Shown piece by piece: positions 6,518-8,860 of a DNA stretch of 8,860 bases. The notes beneath the pieces are model-generated. The model saw only the letters and a list, made by a program, of their open reading frames with translations, ran no database searches and had not been told where the DNA came from. The position numbers and the translations under genes were made by a program. The number at the start of each line of letters is the position of its first letter. Position 1 is the stretch's first letter. The stretch is from SZAS-18 sp031370675 (GTDB taxonomy: Bacteria; Verrucomicrobiota; Verrucomicrobiia; Chthoniobacterales; SZAS-18): contig JANMQT010000164.1 in assembly GCA_031370675.1 (NCBI GenBank), forward strand, positions 1 through 8,860, given 5' to 3'.

Positions 6518-6549
6518 CGCGGGCCATGCCAGTATTTCAACAGGCTCCT
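6518..6549 (-). repeat. Right 32-bp terminal inverted repeat
   Basis: Exact reverse complement of 6272-6303. It ends 44 bp before the ftsK start codon. Confidence 0.95.
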
Positions 6550-6555
6550 AATCGA

Positions 6556-6583
6556 TTGCGTGCTTTCGCCAACCCATTACACT
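6556..6583 (+). promoter_or_regulatory. Weak candidate ftsK promoter
   Basis: TTGCGT at 6556-6561 and TACACT at 6578-6583 are spaced 16 bp apart, just outside the right terminal repeat. They match the sigma-70 boxes at 3 and 4 of 6 positions. A start of transcription here would leave a leader of only a few bases before the ATG at 6594. It is the best match in the 44-bp gap but weak. Confidence 0.2.
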
Positions 6584-6593
6584 CTCCCAACGA

Positions 6594-8860
6594 ATGGCAC
6601 GAGCCAACGAACGCAACCGCCAGACCAAAGCGCCCACCGCCTGGGGCGAGCTTCCGGCCATCGGTCTCTTCTTCGCCGGACTGCTGCTCTTCCTGGCGCT
6701 ACTGTCCTACCACCCGGGCGACCTGCCCACCTGGGTGCCGTTCAGCCAGACCTCCAAGCCGAATTCGCCGACCCAGAATTTCGTCGGTCCGGTCGGCGCG
6801 ATCGTGGCCGGCACGTGCTACTTCTGCTTTGGCGCGGCCTCGTACCTGATCGCGGTGCTGCTCATGATTTTCGGCGGCTCTCGCGTCTTCACGGCGAATC
6901 TCGTGCTGACGCCCTTCCGCATGATTTGGCTGGCGGTTTCCGTCTTCACGGCGGCCTGCCTGGTGCAGTCGCAAACCACCTTCCTGCAGGATTGGCGCGG
7001 TCAGTTCAACATCGCCGGGCCCGGAGGATTCATCGGCTATTGGATCGGCGAGCGGCTGCTGCGGGATCGCCTGCTGGGCGGCGTGGGGTCCACCATGGCG
7101 CTCGGGGTCGCGTATTTGTCCAGCGTCGTGCTGCTCTTCGGCCTGCACCCGATCGCCATCATGCGGCGGACCATCGCGTGGTTCGGTGAGCGCAAGGAGG
7201 CCCGGCGGCAGGCGGCCATCGACGCCGTGGATGCGGCGCAACGGATCGAAATGGAGCGCCAGCGGCTCGAGCGCGAGCAACGCCGGCTCGAGAAACAACT
7301 CCGCCGCAGTGGGGTGGACGCCCCGGAGACGGCGATCGACGACGACGAGTCCGCCTCGGGAGGCCTGGCAGAAGATTTCATGGATCGGCCGCAACCGCAG
7401 ATCATCGATTCGAACACGCCCATCCCGGCCGCGAAGAAGCCGCGCCTGGCGGACGTGCTGGCGCGGTCCGGCGGACGTGGTGCGCCCGCGCGCGCCGGCG
7501 CCCTCGCCGCCGCGGATGCGGGCGACGTGCGCTTCGCGAATTACCAACTGCCGGGTGCCGATCTCCTGGAGATGGCAGACGTGCAGGGCCGGCCGCCGAT
7601 GGACCCCGAGGAATTGCGCCGCGTGCAGACGCAGATCGTCGAGTGCCTGGATCATTTCGGCATCAAGGTCAGCCCCGGTGACATCACGCGCGGCCCGACC
7701 ATCACGCGCTACGAGGTCTATCCGGCGAAAGGCGTCCGCGTGGACAAGATCGTCTCGCTGGAACGCGACATCGCGCGCGCCACCCGCGCCGAGCGCATCA
7801 ACATTCTCGCGCCCATCCCGGGCAAGGACACGGTCGGCATCGAGATCGCCAACACGCGCAAGGTGAAGGTCGCACTGCGCGAGCTGATCGAGAGCGAGGA
7901 TTGGGCCAGCAGCAAGGCGCCCATCCCGCTGGCGCTCGGCAAGGACGTGTACGGCAAGACGATCATCGCCGATCTCGCCGCGATGCCGCATTGCCTCGTG
8001 GCCGGCACCACCGGCAGCGGCAAGAGCGTCTGCATCAACGCGCTCATTGCGTCCATGCTCTTCCGCTTCACGCCGGAGCAACTCCGCTTCATCATGATCG
8101 ACCCGAAGGTCGTCGAGATGCAGGTGTACAACGACCTGCCGCATCTGGTGGTGCCGGTCGTGACCGACCCGAAGAAGGTTCTGCTCGCCTTGAACTGGCT
8201 GATCCACGAGATGGAAAAGCGGTACAAGATTTTTGCGAAAACCAACGTGCGCAACATCACGGGCTTTAACGCGCGACCGATCAAGCGCACGCAGATGGAG
8301 CTCGATTTTGCGGCGAACGAAGCCGCGAGCAAGGCCGCTGCCGAGGCGAAAGCCATGCTTGAGACCGAGGCGCTGGCATCGCTGGAGAGCGATGAGACCG
8401 CGCCCGATCTGGCGGAAACGGCCGTGGCGAACGCAGCCGAACCGACCGTGCGCCAGTTCGTGAAACTGAATGTCTCCGCCGAGCCGGTGCCGGCCGCCCC
8501 CGCGGATCAGCTGGAGTCACCGGACGATCTCGTGGACCCCGTCACCCGCGCTCCGCTCACGCCTTTTTCCGTCGATCTGAACCGGCCTGCCCAGGTCACG
8601 CCACCCTCCGCCCGCAACAGCCGCGACGAAGATCTCATCGTGCCCGAGCGAATGCCGTACATCGTGGTCATTGTCGATGAGCTGGCCGACCTGATGCAGA
8701 CCGCCCCGGCGGACGTGGAGAACGCGATCGCCCGCATCACACAGATGGCGCGCGCGGCCGGCATCCACATGATTGTCGCCACCCAGACGCCGCGCGCGGA
8801 CATCGTGACCGGTGTGATCAAGGCGAACATCCCGAGCCGCATCGCGTTCCAGGTGGCCAG
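6594..8860 (+). CDS. ftsK: DNA translocase FtsK/SpoIIIE, partial (runs off right edge)
   Basis: Septum-anchored hexameric ATPase that pumps chromosomal DNA during division. 755 codons are visible and the frame is open at the edge. Four membrane segments near 20-40, 64-95, 108-125 and 163-185 form the FtsK 4TM domain. A charged coiled-coil-like stretch (197-238) and a short linker follow. The alpha/beta motor domain starts near 340 (QIVECLDHFGIKVSPGDITR, then GPTITRYEVYPAKGV). Walker A is GTTGSGKS (471-478) and Walker B is VVIVDE (691-696) followed by LADLM. Next come ARITQMARAAGIHMIVATQ and IKANIPSRIAF. The linker is shorter than in E. coli. Oddity: about 129 residues separate GFN (557-559) from YIVV (689-692), where SpoIIIE/FtsK have roughly 15-40. 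The extra part is Ala/Glu-rich, then Pro-rich. The ATG at 6594 is the only usable start, since a stop lies in frame at 6549-6551. No Shine-Dalgarno is seen. The end of the motor and the gamma domain lie outside the window. Confidence 0.96.
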   Translation, partial: MARANERNRQTKAPTAWGELPAIGLFFAGLLLFLALLSYHPGDLPTWVPFSQTSKPNSPTQNFVGPVGAIVAGTCYFCFGAASYLIAVLLMIFGGSRVFTANLVLTPFRMIWLAVSVFTAACLVQSQTTFLQDWRGQFNIAGPGGFIGYWIGERLLRDRLLGGVGSTMALGVAYLSSVVLLFGLHPIAIMRRTIAWFGERKEARRQAAIDAVDAAQRIEMERQRLEREQRRLEKQLRRSGVDAPETAIDDDESASGGLAEDFMDRPQPQIIDSNTPIPAAKKPRLADVLARSGGRGAPARAGALAAADAGDVRFANYQLPGADLLEMADVQGRPPMDPEELRRVQTQIVECLDHFGIKVSPGDITRGPTITRYEVYPAKGVRVDKIVSLERDIARATRAERINILAPIPGKDTVGIEIANTRKVKVALRELIESEDWASSKAPIPLALGKDVYGKTIIADLAAMPHCLVAGTTGSGKSVCINALIASMLFRFTPEQLRFIMIDPKVVEMQVYNDLPHLVVPVVTDPKKVLLALNWLIHEMEKRYKIFAKTNVRNITGFNARPIKRTQMELDFAANEAASKAAAEAKAMLETEALASLESDETAPDLAETAVANAAEPTVRQFVKLNVSAEPVPAAPADQLESPDDLVDPVTRAPLTPFSVDLNRPAQVTPPSARNSRDEDLIVPERMPYIVVIVDELADLMQTAPADVENAIARITQMARAAGIHMIVATQTPRADIVTGVIKANIPSRIAFQVA

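Larger units (their letters stand above)
6272..6549. mobile_element. MITE-like element with 32-bp terminal inverted repeats, no transposase
   Basis: A 278-bp unit is bounded by perfect 32-bp inverted repeats, 6272-6303 and 6518-6549. The outer end reads AGGAGCCTGTTGAAATACTG. Similarity of the two ends continues imperfectly inward to about 44 bp (39 of 44). The core (6304-6517) contains a second nested inverted repeat and small hairpins. The core has no convincing gene: open frames run through on both strands, as expected for high GC, and begin and end inside the terminal repeats. No target-site duplication is visible next to either end. Of the 328 bp between the divergent TIGR04282 and ftsK starts (6266-6593), the element takes all but 6 bp on one side and 44 bp on the other. 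The TGTTGAAA-containing end resembles many insertion-sequence ends, so a non-autonomous transposon derivative is likely. A REP-type palindrome cluster is the alternative. Confidence 0.7.

Noticed and set aside
6294..6551. An 85-codon plus-strand open frame spanning the MITE-like element
   Set aside because: It starts in one terminal repeat and stops in the other, so the boundaries follow the repeat. Overlapping frames on the other strand are equally open and no domain is seen.
6699..8207. A 502-codon open frame on the minus strand, antisense to ftsK
   Set aside because: It lies wholly over the clear FtsK coding sequence. The product is rich in His, Arg, Asp and Ala with no recognisable domain, as expected from the antisense of a high-GC gene.

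Overview
The window is high-GC bacterial chromosome, tightly packed with housekeeping and transport genes. Seven intact or nearly intact protein genes and one gene cut by the right edge fill almost all of it. Phylum cannot be fixed from the sequence alone. The gene mix, the scarcity of Shine-Dalgarno motifs and the AATCTGAAAT-type intergenic palindrome make me lean to Verrucomicrobiota (Opitutales-like), with about 0.5 confidence. No rRNA, tRNA, CRISPR array, integrase or transposase gene was found.

Layout. (1) Positions 2-1818, plus strand: two ABC permease genes overlapping by 4 bp (ATGA). From memory they resemble the glutathione/dipeptide importer permeases GsiC and GsiD along their whole length. 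The ATPase and substrate-binding genes probably lie beyond the left edge. (2) Positions 6265 down to 1840, minus strand: a co-directional run of five genes. In transcription order these are a TIGR04282/DUF2064 nucleotidyl/glycosyl-transferase-like gene, class I mannose-6-phosphate isomerase, a stand-alone GGQ release-factor-like protein, a PtsN-like PTS IIA protein and argS. The first three are 15-17 bp apart and look like one operon. ptsN and argS are each preceded by a gap of about 90 bp. The gap before argS holds a strong 25-bp-arm inverted repeat. argS converges on the permease pair with only 21 bp between stop codons. (3) Positions 6266-6593: the divergent intergenic region, almost all taken up by a 278-bp MITE-like element with 32-bp perfect terminal inverted repeats. 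(4) Position 6594 to the right edge, plus strand: an FtsK/SpoIIIE DNA translocase with four N-terminal membrane segments. Its motor domain carries an unusually long insertion between Walker A and Walker B.

The genes cover separate jobs: peptide/glutathione uptake, sugar-phosphate metabolism, translation (arginine charging and ribosome rescue), phosphotransferase regulation and chromosome segregation. I see no defence or other novel multi-gene system. The most interesting signals are the two palindromic intergenic elements and the FtsK insertion.
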